A stretch of DNA of 64,000 nucleotides from Punica granatum. Lineage: Eukaryota; Streptophyta; Magnoliopsida; Myrtales; Lythraceae. The stretch is taken from contig NC_045128.1 of the NCBI RefSeq assembly GCF_007655135.1, positions 36,364,811 to 36,428,810 of the forward strand. The letters run 5' to 3'. The notes beneath the pieces are model-generated. The model saw only the letters and a list, made by a program, of their open reading frames with translations. It had not been told where the DNA came from and ran no database searches. How positions within the stretch are numbered: position 1 is the stretch's first letter; each line of letters opens with the position of its first letter. Below, piece after piece: positions 1 to 12,866 of the stretch. The translations under genes were made by a program, and so were the position numbers.

Positions 1-1
1 C

Positions 2-3000
2 AGGCCTCCGTCGCGTGCACCTTCAGAGACCATGCCTTATGTTCACAAAGTGGGAATACCTCCAAAGCAAGACATCCTCAAGGAGTTCAAATCGGGTGTG
101 AAGGAGACTTTCTTCGCAGATGACCCTCTGCGGCAGTTCAAGGACCAGCCAAGGTCCAGGAAGCTCATGCTGGTGATCCAGTCTGTGTTCCCGATTCTTG
201 ACTGGGGAAGGCACTACAGCCTCCAAAAGTTCAAAGGGGACATAATCGCCGGACTCACCATTGCTAGCCTCTGTATCCCTCAAGACATTGGGTATGCGAA
301 GCTAGCGAAACTTGATCCTCAGTACGGTCTATGTAAGTTCTTCTCATTTCGATCACTTCAGGCTGTTTTCTCTTATCCAATGGAACATTCCTCGATTTTC
401 AACTGCTTTATATGTTTTTTATTGGTGTTTTCAGATAGTAGCTTTGTTCCGCCGCTTATATATGCGTTCATGGGAAGCTCTAGAGATATCGCAATAGGGC
501 CTGTAGCTGTAGTTTCTCTGTTGCTGGGAAGTCTCCTTCAGGAAGAGATCGACCCGACTGAGAATCCTACAGATTATCGCCGTCTCGCGTTCACTGCAAC
601 ATTCTTTGCTGGCGTCACCCAAGCCACTCTTGGATTCTTTAGGTTCGTTTTCTTTTATCAATGGATTTTTAATATTTAGATCATTCAATATGATTGCTTC
701 TCAGTTCCGTGATCTATATGAAAATTCTTTAGTACTCTTAAGCGAACAACATTCATAAAGAAAGCTTGTAGACTTTTAACTGGTCGAAAGATGCATTCCA
801 AGCACGTGAACTGGTTGATTCTCCTAAAGGCCTAACAAATTCAATTTCCAGTCACGTAAACTAAAGATTATGTCTATTCTTAAAAAAAATGCAGGCTCGG
901 GTTCTTGATCGACTTCCTATCGCATGCTGCAATAGTAGGATTTATGGCAGGTGCTGCTGTGACTATTGCTCTTCAACAACTTAAGGGTCTGCTCGGCATA
1001 AAAAAATTCACCCAGAACACCGACATTGTCTCGGTCATGAAATCTGTATGGGGCACGGTGCATCATGGGGTAAGACAATAACAAACTCCGATTTCTGCAT
1101 TTACAGGCCACTCTTACAGATCAGTTGAGATAGTTTTTAAATTTTGATTTTGCAGTGGAATTGGCAAACTATACTCATAGGAGTGTCCTTCCTAGCAATC
1201 CTTCTGCTAGCCAAGCATATTGTATGTACCTCGAATCTTCTCGGTACTGTCAAAACTAAATTTACATTTCTTTCTCCATCAACTGCTGTAGTTATATATC
1301 CTCCTACTCTTTTGCCAGGCTAAGAAGAACCCAAAGTATTTCTGGGTGCCTGCTATCACTCCATTGCTATCCGTTATCATCGCAACCTTCCTCGTTTATA
1401 TTACTCGTGCTGACAATCATGGTGTTGCGATAGTAAGTATTTTTTATTTTCCGGTGTTTTTTTGGCTCTTTTTTTATTCAATTTATTCCGTGCTGAGACC
1501 GATGTTGTAATTGACATTCCCACATCAACCCCTTTTGAAGGTGAAACACATAAAGAAAGGGGTTAACCCATCATCAGCCAAAGAAATATTCTTTACAGGG
1601 GATTATCTCGGAAAGGGATTCAAGATTGGTGTAGTATCAGGCATGGTCGCATTGACGGTACAGCAAGATCTCCGAACACAGTTTTTGCAGTCCAGCACTT
1701 ATTGATCAGTTTAACATGAATAACAAGGTCTTCTTCTTCCACGTCTCTAGGAAGCAGTTGCGATTGCGCGGACATTTGCTACTATGAAAGACTATCAGAT
1801 AGATGGAAATAAGGAAATGGTCGCCCTTGGTACAATGAACATGATTGGTTCACTCACTTCATGCTATATTGCAACAGGCAAGAGAATTTGTCGAGTATCA
1901 AACTTCCAAACTGACTGGGTTTTGAGATTATCCAATGATCCGCAATAAATCTTGTGTTTTTACTTGCTCATTGTAATTACACATTGTCTTATACAGGATC
2001 CTTCTCCCGATCGGCTGTCAACTATATGTCAGGTTGCAATACAGCAGTCTCGAACATTGTTATGTCGATTGTGGTATTACTAACACTCTTATTCATCACT
2101 CCACTATTCAAGTATACACCGAACGCGATCCTCGCTTCAATCATAATCTCAGCAGTTGTCGGGCTATTTGACATAAATGCTATGATCCTGATCTGGAAGA
2201 TTGACAAATTCGATTTCCTAGCCTGTCTTGGAGCCTTTTTCGGCGTTGTTTTTGTCTCCGTGGAGATCGGTCTGCTGATCGCGGTGAGATTTGGCACAGG
2301 ACCTCTCTTGGTGAATTTATTGAATTTCACGTGTTATGGTTTTCTTTCTTATGTTCTGATAAAACTTTTTGTGGATGGCAGGTTTCCATTTCATTTGCAA
2401 AGATCCTCTTACAGGTAACGAGGCCTAGGACTGCAATACTAGGAAAACTGCCGAGGACGAGTGTTTATCGGAACATCCAGCAATATCCCGAAGCATTGAA
2501 AATCCCCGGAGTTCTGATCATTAGGGTGGATTCAGCGATCTATTTCTCTAACTCAAACTATGTCAAGGAGAGGTAAAAAACCGATAAAGAATCAGTCATT
2601 AGTACTTTTGAGTTTCCATTTTTTCAGTTGGGCCACTTGAGTGAGGATGGAATGGTCAATTTTTTCAGGATCCTGAGGTGGCTGGCTGATGAGGAGGAGT
2701 ACCTGAAAGAGAACAATCAGTCGAGGATCGAGTTCTTGATCGTTGAAATGTCACGTAAGCTGTTTCTTGGAGAATTTCCATTGTCCATTGACTGCTGTTC
2801 AGATTGAAGTACTCATAAAAGCGAGATTGTTGCAGCTGTTACCGACATAGACACGAGTGGGATCCATGCCTTAGAAGAGCTACACCGAGCTCTCGAGAAA
2901 AAAGATATTCGGGTTAGCGTCAAGAACTGACTGTTAACTTCATTAGCGAAACAGTGAACCTTTGTATAATTTTACCTTATGATGATTTTGTGCATATTAT

Positions 3001-3145
3001 GCAGCTGGTTCTGGCAAATCCTGGGGCGATTGTGATGGACAAGCTGCACGCATCACAGTTTGTGAACTTGATTGGGGAGGACAAGATCTTCCTGACCGTG
3101 ACTGATGCAGTTCTCACTTGCGCACCGAAACTCGAACAAGCTTAG
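2..3145 (+). CDS. SULTR1: High-affinity sulfate transporter, SULTR group 1 (5' end outside window)
   Basis: Proton-coupled sulfate importer of the plasma membrane (SLC26/SulP family). Exons read: 2-332, 435-642, 895-1069, 1156-1221, 1319-1432, 1541-1657, 1751-1877, 1997-2283, 2382-2572, 2669-2754, 2836-2912, 3005-3145; they join in frame to 639 residues plus stop. Seen: the HKVGIPPK N-terminal motif typical of group 1, the [14 protein letters not shown] and [18 protein letters not shown] transporter segments, [28 protein letters not shown], and a C-terminal STAS domain ([29 protein letters not shown]) ending in EQA. The reading frame is open at the left window edge, so a few N-terminal residues are missing; the ATG at 32 aligns inside the protein of the second copy and is probably not the start. 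The seventh intron uses a GC donor (1878). A broken tandem copy follows. Assignment to group 1 rather than group 3 is from remembered family sequences; the exact paralogue is not resolved. Confidence 0.93.
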
Positions 3146-4268
3146 GTTTAAAGACTGAAATGCTTCCAATAGCTTTACATGTTCCCTGCTGGTAGACACA
3201 AAGCCTGTCGTGTAAGATTACTCTTGTAAAAAGAAAACCCAGTGGTTGATAAATAGAAATGCATTTTTTTCTCGAGATTATGGAGGCCCAAAAGATGTAG
3301 ATATTGCCTGCTTGAATAATGGGTAGACCACCCATGTTATTTTTAACAAGAAATTGTTTCTCCTTTTCTGTATGTCCTGTTTATGCCATTGCTGGTTATG
3401 ACATTCTTGAATATGACCCTTCTTCTGCAAGTTGCTTGTTGTTTCTGCTATGCCCTTCCAAATCAACCATTTTCCAGATAGGGGGAGGAAAGGGAAGGTG
3501 AGAAAACAATTCCACATCTGACATCTGAACTGTTTTCCACTAGAAATGTGAATCGATCACCAGGGGACATCCGAGTTTCAGAACTAGTCATGTCAGGTTT
3601 GTTTGAGATCCTTTTGTGTCTTGAAGTGTCAAGGGTCAGTATTCTCTAACTATACAACTTCTATTTTTTAAACTGAAGCAATGATTGTTGATGATCTGAT
3701 TAGACTCGATAACAGCGAGTTAGTTCGGCATTCCTTCTCAAGGTGCAGTGAGCATCTCCAAAACAAGTTTACATAGAGCTCACTGGTAGCAAATATAGTT
3801 TACCTCAATCCAAACCTGATACGATGTAATACCCAACAAGAAGCAGTAACCATCACTTCATTAGTTGTACACATGAACGTACGAAATATATATGGTTAGA
3901 ATCATCACTGTGGAATGAACTTTCGGGTGGTCCTAGAACATGGGCAACCACTGCAATAATGTGATTTATATATATTTGTTTATGGGGTTGTTGTGGATGA
4001 ACTTATATTAACTGAAGATAATTAAGGACCTTCCTACATAAGTGGTATTGAAATTGTCCCTTCTCCCTGTCTCCTGGAGAAAACTAGCTGGCCGTGACAA
4101 CTACGTAGTCATAGATCCTGATGTAAATGTGCTTTCGACTGGAAACTTACACTGGGAATCTCATTGACCATTCTTACCGATAGAAGAAGATTGTTTGTGT
4201 CTTCCGTATTTTTCTGTAGCTTCTTCTATTGGGAAGTGCAGGACACCTCTGTTTCCCGGAAGCATACA
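3146..4268 (+). other. Spacer between the two SULTR1 copies
   Basis: Contains the 3' untranslated region of the intact copy and the upstream region of the broken copy. I see no coding sequence, RNA gene or clear transposon in it. Confidence 0.6.
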
Positions 4269-7200
4269 ATGATTGAACCAGCAGCTAATGGGCCTCCATC
4301 ACATGAACCTTCAGATACCGTGCCTTACGTCCACAAAGTGGGAATACCTCCAAAGGAGGAACTCCTTAAGGAGTTCAAATTGGGGGTGAAGGAGACTTTC
4401 TTCGTAGACGACCCACTCCAGCAGGTCAAGGACCGGCCGAGGTTGAGGAAATTCTTGCTTGGGATCCAGTCTGTGTTCCCAATTCTTGACTGGGAAGGCA
4501 CTACAACCTCCAAAAATTCAAAGGGGACATAGTAGGGGGACTCACCATTGCCAGCCTCAGTATCCCTCAAGATGTCGCATATGCAAAGCTTGCAAAACTC
4601 GATCCTCAGTATGGTCTGGGTAAGTTCTTCTCATTATTGATCACTCCAAGTTGTTCTCTCTTATCCAATGGGAAGCTCCTCGACTTTTGACAGCTTTATA
4701 TGTTACTTGGTGTTTTCAGATAGTAGCTTTGCTCCGCCGCTCATATATGCTTTCATGGCTTCTCATTCACTGCAACATTCTTTGCTGGAACCACTCAAGC
4801 CACTCTCGGATTCTTTAGGTTTGTTTTCTTGTAGCCTAGGATTTTTTAGATTGATTTAATTACTTCTTGTATTTCATGATTTATATGAAAATTATTTAGT
4901 ATTGTTAAGTGACCGAGATTCATGTAGAAGCTTTTAGAGACTTTAACTGTTCAAAAGAAGCGTTCCAAGGATGTGGACTGGCTGATTCTCCTAAAAGCCT
5001 AACAACTTGAAGGTTCTGTCTATGCTTAAATGAATGCAGGCTCAGTTTCTTGATCGACTTCCTATCACAAGCTACAATTGTAGGATTTATGGCGGGTGCT
5101 GCAGTGACTATCGCTCTTCAACAACTTAAGGGTCTGCTCAGAATCAAACAATTGACTCAAAGCACTGACATCATTCAGTCATGAAATCTGTATGGAGCGC
5201 AGGGCATCACGGGGTCTGCTCCTATGGACCATTGTAAAGAGTTTTTAAATTTCAATTTTTCGGTGGAATTGGCAAACCATACTCATAGGAGTGTCCTTCC
5301 TAGCAATCCTTCTGCTTTCCAAGCATATTCTACAAAGCTCGATTCTTCTTGGCACTGTCAAACCTGAATTAATGATCCTTTCTCGACCAACTCCTGTAGT
5401 TATATATCTTCCGACTGTTTTGGCAGGCTAAGAAGAACCTGAAATATTTTGGGTGCCTGCCATAGCTCCATTACTATCTGTTATCATCTCCACCTTTCTT
5501 GTTTATATTACCCGGGCCGACGAGCATGGAGTTGCTATAGTAAGATCTGTTTTGCATTTTCTGGTGCTTTTTCGCTCTTCTTATACATTTGATCTTATAT
5601 CTCAGACCAATTTTGTAAGTGAAATCCGCAAATCACCCTTCCTGAAGGTGAAACACATAAAGAAAGGGTTTAACCCGTCATCAGCCAAGGAAATATTCTT
5701 TCCGGGGGATTATCTTGCCAAGGGATTCAAGATTGGTGTGGCATTGGGGATGGTCACATTGACGGTAAAGCAAGATCTTTGAACATAGTTTTTACAGTCC
5801 AGCTCTTATCAATTGGTTTTATACGAATTATAAGGTCTTCTTCTTCTTCCACATCTTTAGGAAGCTGCTGCTATTGCACGAACATTTGTTGCAATGAAAG
5901 ACTATCAGATAGCCAGAAACAAGGAAATGGTCGCACTCGGTTCCATGAACATGATTGGTTCACTCACTTCATGCTATATCACAACAGGCAAGAAAATTTC
6001 TCGAGTATGGAACTCTTTAACTAACAGATGTGGGTAACAGGTATCTATTATATGATTGTCCTATTGCTACCATTCTCGCATATATATGCATCATTTCCTT
6101 TACCACTGGCCCAATTGAATGTTGAATGATTGCAAACCGATCTTTCATTTTTACATGCACATTGTAATTACACATTTTTCATACAGGATCTTTCTCCCGA
6201 TCAACTGTGAACTATATGTCGGGTTGCTAAACAGCGGTCTCAAACATTGTTACGTCAACTATTGTTTTACTGACACTCTCATTTTAATCACCCCGCTTTT
6301 CAAGTACACACCGAACACCATCCTTGCTTCAATCATAATCTCGGCAGTTGTTGGGCCAGTCGACATAAATGCTATGATCCTGATCTGGAAGATCGACAAG
6401 TTCGATTTCCTAGCCTGTCTTGGAGCCTTTCTCGGTGTTGTTTTTGCCTCCGTGGCAATCGGTCTGCTGATCGCAGTGAGATTTAGCAGATGGCCTCTTT
6501 TGGCGAATTTATTGAACTTATGAGTAATAATATAACTTCATTTATTATGAATTGATAAATGTCAGGTTTCGATTTCATTTGCAAAGATCTTTTTTCAAGT
6601 GACGAGGCTTAGGACCGCCATACTAGGAAAATTGCCGAGGACAAGTATTTACCAGAATATCCAACAATATCCCGCAGCATCTAAAATTCCTAGAGTTCTG
6701 ATCATCAGGGTGGAATGCAGCAATCTATTTCTCAAATTCCAACTATGTCAAGGAGAGGTAAAGAAATAATAAAAATCAGTCATTAATACCATCGTGCTTC
6801 CAGTATTTTGGTCGGGCCATCTTGAGTGACGATGGAATGGTCAAGTTTTTCAGGATCCTGAGGTGGCTGGCCAATGAGGAGGAGTCCCTGAAAGAGAAAA
6901 ATCAGTCAAAGATCGAGTTCTTGATCATTGAAACGTCATGTAAGCGGTTTTTAATTCGGAGATTTTCCATTGTCCTTCTGCTGCTGTTTGAATCAAAATA
7001 CCTTTAAACTTGAGATTGTTGCAGCTGTTATGGACATAGACACGAGCGGGATCCACGCCTTAGAAGAGCTGCACACCGAGCTCCTGAAAAGAAAAATATT
7101 TGGGTTAGCTTCCCTTTTAGAATTTAAGGAGATACTGTTAACTTCATCAGCAAGGCGGTGCACCTCTGTCTAGCTAGTATAACCTTATGATGGCTGCATC

Positions 7201-7338
7201 CATATTATGCAGCTCGTTCTGGCTAATCCCGAGCCGATTGTGATGGACGAGCTCCACGCATCCATACGGGAGGACAAGATATTCCTGACCGTGACCGATG
7301 CTGTTCTCACTTGAGGAACAAAGCTTGAACAAGCTTAG
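4269..7338 (+). pseudogene. Tandem SULTR1 copy, inactivated
   Basis: Nearly the whole upstream gene is repeated, introns included, so this is a DNA-level tandem duplication and not a retrocopy. It keeps a start codon at 4269 and about 75 readable codons, then decays. Breaks visible by alignment with the first copy: a lost G in the ...FPILDW segment (about 4495) shifts frame; about 115 bp of exon 2 is missing, joining YAFM directly to the later FTATFFAG region; a 1-nt loss before VMKSVW (about 5173); the exon-4 acceptor AG is changed to GG (about 5262); a 1-nt loss in KYFW (about 5445); a TAA within the SGC segment (about 6227); a 2-nt gain before ITPLFKYTP; an extra base in RVDSAIYF (about 6716); a lost SQFVNLI segment; and a TGA replacing Cys in VLTC (about 7312). 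A partial transcript is possible but not a transporter. Confidence 0.93.
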
Positions 7339-8824
7339 GTTCAAAGGGAGAAATGCTTCCAATCTCTTCAGACTGTCGTGTAAGATTATTCTTGCAAATA
7401 AGTAGATAAAAATCATCTTATGTAAATGTGTATGTATATAAATATTTATCTGTAATAGTCTTTTATTTATTAGCATAGATACTTGAATATGAATTATTTT
7501 AAATAAATTTGCTTCACTTAGAATTTCAAAGATATAAAAGAAATATAATAAAACTACAAATTTAAGTAAAAATTAAAAGTAAAATTAGCAAAAAATTGCA
7601 CGAGCAAAGGCTAGTACATAATGTAAAAGAGAATGGAAACATCGATAATGTAATAACAATGGGGTTAAGCTTGGTTTAAGAGCGTTGCTACTTATCTATA
7701 AGTGCTATAAAAGAATTGATGATTTTAGAATTTACTAAATTGTTTGGCAAAAGCATTTTCAAGTCTGCTGAAATTAAAAGCATCATATAATTAATGACAA
7801 TTTTGTACGACAAGATCTTTTTTAAATTACTTACTTCATAGAAAAGTTTAGGGCCTGTTCTGTTGAGAGTTTAGGAACAGAATAGGAATATGGGCAAAAC
7901 GGAATATGAAATGACAAATTTTCCTTTTCGTTAGGAGTCAAAATTCAAATCATTTTTACTTTTGGTCCATTGCCCATAGAATTAGAATAATTTACATAAC
8001 GTTTGGCAACGAAATTAAGTTTGATTTAATTTGATTCGATGAGATAAAGACAAAATTAGTTGAAAAAAAATATGTGAAAGAATTTGAAACGGAATATAAA
8101 AAAATAATGATTATGTTTTTAAATTGAAAAAAAATATTGAATTTAAAAAAAATATTAAATAGTTGAGAGAATTTAATATTAAAATATTATTTATAATAAT
8201 AGATTGAGAGAGAGTTTTAAAAAAAAGATAAAAAGTAATGATTGTATTGTTGAATTGAGATAAAAGTACAGTAGAATTAAATTAAGTAAAGTTTATTTTT
8301 TGTAAACAAACAAATCAGTTAGGGGGCTCCACTGACTTAGTCGGGTGGGCTGTTGCGACCCCAACTTCTTCATCGAAAGATCATATAAAACATATTAGGT
8401 TAGGATATGGTCGATTTGAAAATGAGAATATATAGAATCAAATTGACTGTTTACTCAAATTGGTCTCCATCTAATACTTAACGGTCTCAAACTGTCCCAA
8501 CTTAATGGATGTCGGATGGTGGAAGGACCTAACGTTTCGAGTCGGGGGACCTATCATTCGTTTTGAGTCCACGAGGGTTAGGTTACTGTACACCCGGCCG
8601 CATGGAATCATCCGAACCTTCTGTCTTCGTCTCTCTCCAGCTGTTCACTGCTCTCTCTCTTTGACGGAGCTGACATTTCAGAGCTTCTGGGGAGCTCACG
8701 AGCAAGAGCCTCTCGAGGCTTGGAATATCTCGTCGGCGTTGATCCACCGCGACCGTCGGGGCGGAGATCTTCGTCGCAGTGGCTACCGTGTTCTGCATGC
8801 TGGGAGAGTAGTTTGTCTTCTCCG
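7339..8824. other. AT-rich spacer with repeat remnants
   Basis: The first part is AT-rich and ends one short block with TTGCACGAGCAAAGG followed by CTAG and T at 7611-7615, which resembles a degenerate Helitron end. From about 7857 to 8310 lies a repeat-like stretch whose right half is shared with 50740-50920. The last 300 bases are more GC-rich and probably hold the promoter and 5' leader of the RAE1 gene. Confidence 0.5.
8160..8310 (+). repeat. Dispersed repeat copy A (shared with 50740-50920)
   Basis: The block around AGTAATGATTGTATTGTTGAA (8239-8259) followed by a run of AGAATTAAATTAAGTAAAG and a TTTTTGTAAACAAACAAA end recurs in similar order near 50835-50915, inside an ARC5 intron. It looks like the 3' half of a short AT-rich non-autonomous element. 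No terminal repeats or target duplication were identified. Confidence 0.45.
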
Positions 8825-10687
8825 ATGTCGAATTTCCTGACCAGCTCCTCCCTGTCGAATCCCAACCCCAACAAGTCGTACGAGGTATTCGGAGATTCCT
8901 CGCCTCCGGTCGCGTTCTCTGCTGTTGGGATGTTGTTCTTGTGACTATCTTGTAATTTGTTGAAGTCTGGTCTGGTGCTTTTCCTCTGTTGCGGTGATGT
9001 TGGGGGATGATTCGCGTGATGCTAAGTTAGTAACTTTGGCTGACGCGGTTGTAATGTGATGTGTTGTGGCTTCTGATGAACTGTAGGTTATTCAACCTCC
9101 GAGTGATTCTGTCTCCAGTCTAAGCTTCAGCCCCAAGGCGAATTTCTTGGTGGCCACTTCATGGGATAACCAGGTCTGCCTCTGCACCTTCTTCTTGAAA
9201 CGTAGATAGTCAGATATAGCTAGATTGTACTTCTCTTTCACTAGAATACTCAGTACAATGCAATTCTATTATCGCGAGTGAATATGTTTTGCTAAAGGGG
9301 ACATGAGACTACGCGTTGGGGGGTGTTCTTTTATATTTGATGTTGTGAATAATAACTTTCTCCGTTAATTGAGTTGGGATAACGAGTATGAGAAACTCTT
9401 GATGAGTATATGGATTTTGGTGGATGTCGTGTGAAATATGTAGCAAGGATGAAGCTTTTTTCGTTAAATCTTTGCAGGTGAGATGTTGGGAAATAGTTCG
9501 AAACGCTGCAAATGTGGGTAGTATGCCCAAGGCTTCTATATCTCATGACCAGCCGGTAATAGATTCATATTCTGCATCTGCTTTTGCGCATATTTTGAAA
9601 TTAGCTGTTAAATAAAACCCATTTGTGTCATTCTCAACTTAAACCATTTTAAGAAGTGTCTGGGAAAATAATAAATGAGACCTTCATAGGCGGACACTAT
9701 CTTCCATCTTTTCTCGTGGGAACTTCAAGCATGTTCCTTTCATTTGCAAAATGTGGAACAGGAGTTTCACGCATGCTTGGGAGGAAGCTGCATTCCCTTC
9801 TTGCAATGTCTTCTTCTTTGCTATATCGAACCACTTTGAATTCCTATTTACCCCAGCATTAGTTCTGTCTCTTTTTCAACTGGCTTTCTCTCATACAATT
9901 AAATAATGTATTCCATCTTGCGCAGGTTTTGTGCTCAACCTGGAAGGACGATGGAACTACTGTATTTTCTGGCGGCTGTGACAAGCAAGTGAAAATGTGG
10001 CCTTTGTCGTCCGGCGGCCAACCAATGACTCTGGCCATGCATGATGCACCAATTAAGGAAATTGCTTGGATCCCTGAGATGAATGTTTTAGTTACTGGAA
10101 GCTGGGACAAGACACTTAGGTAATGAGTCCACCTTTGGAATTACATAGATTATCAAGAAAATACCTTCTGAGAGCATATTGGAGAAGAAATGATACTGTT
10201 ACTGTTATTTGACATATATTCGACATGTTTTATGGTTGTGGGACTGCCTATTTTCTCAGAGGCTCTTATCAGTTCTGCTTCCTCATTCATGTGGTTTGAT
10301 CACTTGCTCGGCAAATTTCCAGGTATTGGGATACAAGGCAACCTAATCCTGTGCATAGCCAGGCACTTCCTGAGCGCTGCTACGCTCTGACAGTGAGATA
10401 TCCACTAATGGTTGTTGGAACTGCTGACAGAAATCTGATTGTTTTCAACCTACAGAACCCACAGGTCTTCTTCTCTTCTTTTCAACATTTTTCTTACGAT
10501 AGAAGAAGTCGAGTGAATTCTTAGGCTTCTTTGTGCTGTCTTGCCTCTTTGTAATTCTTGCTCCTATATTATATAGATTAGCCCTATAAACTACTGAAGC
10601 TCACTTATGGCAGGAGGCCAACTAGCAGTTTGTGTCTTGGACTATACTATAATGTGCATGCACCACAAGAGACCACCCCCCCCCTCC

Positions 10688-10722
<35 letters not shown>

Positions 10723-12866
10723 AGAATGCAACTCACAGTAGTATAAATTTCGTGTATAAGCTATGAGAAGATAAATTTGACGTGATATTAGCTTATAATA
10801 TATTTTGTAAGAAACTTCGACTTGTTATGATGTCATATTGATGACCATGTGAAATGATATTCTAAAGCACTACATGTTCTATATCTACTTTCTTTCCCAT
10901 TCTCCCTTGTCTAAAATTTTAGTTTTCTCTTTCTTCAATTTTAAATTGCTCCATTGTGCTTTCATTTACTTTATATCTGTCCTGCTTATACATGTACTAT
11001 GCTTTCAACAGACTGAGTTCAAGAGAATCACTTCACCTCTGAAGTATCAGACAAGATGTCTTGCTGCCTTCCCTGACCAACAAGGATTTCTGGTAAGAGA
11101 TCCTGGTTGGTTTGCCTCAGTATTTTACCTCTATGGCTTGCATTGTTGTGCCCTGATTTTGGTTCACCATCTTTCTCCCATCTCTTCAATGGAGAATCTT
11201 TCTGATTCAACAGAGAGGAAGATATAGTTTATTTGGATATCATACAATTTAATATTCACTCAATCATTGGTATTGTCAGGTTAGGTTTTGGAATTGCTTT
11301 CTTGGTTATACTTTATCATCCTACAGGACCTCCAATTTCTCTCATTCAACTGCATGATGGACTAAGTTGTTAAGTGAAATGTTCTCTTTTCTCATTGATG
11401 ATGCTTTGACTGTGCTAGTTGGTCCTTGTAGGTTGGTTCAATAGAAGGACGGGTTGGTGTACATCATCTAGATGAGTCACAACAGAGTAAAAACTTCACA
11501 TTCAAATGCCACAGAGATGGAAATGATATATATTCAGTCAACTCTCTGAACTTTCATCCTGTAAGAGTTCTTCTGCAGGAGCGGTTACTTTGTATTTTTA
11601 TATTTTGGGCAGATCTCGAGTATTAGATGACTGCTAAACTAGATTCCAGAACTAAACTAAAGTGAGGGTTGTTTCAGGTGCATCACACGTTTGCGACTGC
11701 TGGTTCTGATGGTGCCTTCAATTTTTGGGACAAAGATAGTAAACAGCGACTGAAGGTTCTTACTATTTTCAAACTTCTTTGGCTTGGACTAATCTTTTTC
11801 TTGGTGGCTTTGGTGTATTTCATCATATCTGTGTAAATGTGTATTTTCTCGTGATCAACGAGTCACCATAGGGGGCCCTGGGCCAATCTATGTGCTTCTG
11901 ATGAATGAATTACTAAAAGGTCCTTATGGTGTCATGAGGTCATGTTGACCCCATGTTCCCTTACTAGTCTTGTAGAATGCCTCATCTGAACTAAGTAATA
12001 TCTTTTTGTACTTTTCTTTATTTTCCCCCCTTTTATTCCGTATGGTCATTCTGTTGCTCCACACTTACGCCAATAAAGATCCTAATTAATTGTCTTTGGC
12101 TTGATACTCTCGATGACCCTCAATTTGATTACTTGTCTGATTTCAGGCAATGGCAAGGTGTAGCCAACCTATACCATGCAGTACCTTCAACAATGATGGA
12201 TCCTTATTCGCATACTCGGTATGCTTCACTTTGACATGATTTATGCATGTTATGCTTTTTTTTCTTTTCTGTTAAAAGACTATGCAATCGATCTTTTCCT
12301 TCCACATCTTTAATTGTTAAAACAGAGGAAAAAAAAAAAGGGACTCTTAGGAGTCCAGGAAAGAAACTGCTTTTACAATCACAATGTTGTTTTTTATCTG
12401 TTAATTACTTTTGATTGTTATCTCCTAGTTGGGCAGATTTTTTGCCTATCAAACATCACCCGTCTACTCTACACAGTTTTAAATCTGGATTTGCGTGTAG
12501 TATGGTATCTTGCTAATGAAACTAAAGAGATATTGGTTTAGTTGCGAGACTATCTGGATTCTTCAGGCCCTGGTAAATTAATTCTATGTTACCTTTACAA
12601 ATAATCGAGCCACTTTTTGTGCAACAGGTGTGCTACGACTGGAGCAAGGGCGCTGAAAATCATAATCCTGCAACAGCAAAGACCTACATATTCCTGCACC
12701 TTCCACAGGTATATACTCTAATACAATAATGAAGGTCGAACTGCAGCTGTAACGTTACAAGTTTGAATAGCACTCCTCTAATGTTATGGAACGTCAATAA
12801 TGTTGTGTGTTGCAGGAGGCCGAGGTTAAAGGAAAGCCACGGCTCGGGACCACTGGTCGAAAGTGA
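8825..12866 (+). CDS. RAE1: mRNA export factor RAE1 (WD40 repeat protein)
   Basis: Nuclear pore-associated beta-propeller protein (RAE1/Gle2) acting with Nup98 in mRNA export. Exons 8825-8884, 9087-9173, 9478-9555, 9926-10119, 10323-10464, 11012-11092, 11432-11560, 11678-11755, 12147-12218, 12628-12708, 12816-12866 join to 350 residues, matching the usual plant length of about 349. Seen: start MSNFLTSSS, NPNPNKSYEV, successive WD-type blades (ATSWDNQVRCWEI, SGGCDKQVKMW, TGSWDKTLRYWDT, ATAGSDGAFNFWDKD), and the C-terminal KTYIFLHLPQ and RLGTTGRK. All introns are GT-AG. The intron between exons 5 and 6 carries a 33-base C run. The gene converges on the SERK gene downstream. Product call is strong; expression control is not visible. 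Confidence 0.96.
10676..10721 (+). repeat. Poly-C tract in a RAE1 intron
   Basis: Nine C, a short TCCA interruption, then an uninterrupted run of 33 C at 10689-10721. It lies in the intron between exons 5 and 6. Such runs can form i-motif or G-quadruplex structures and are also unreliable in sequencing, so the length may be inexact. Confidence 0.9.

Noticed and set aside
312..497. ORFs inside SULTR1 introns and opposite-strand ORFs in the same region
   Set aside because: They overlap spliced coding exons of a well supported gene in other frames and carry no domain.
4668..4859. Alternative first exon of a second sulfate transporter
   Set aside because: The segment is the deleted and frameshifted exon 2 of the pseudogene.
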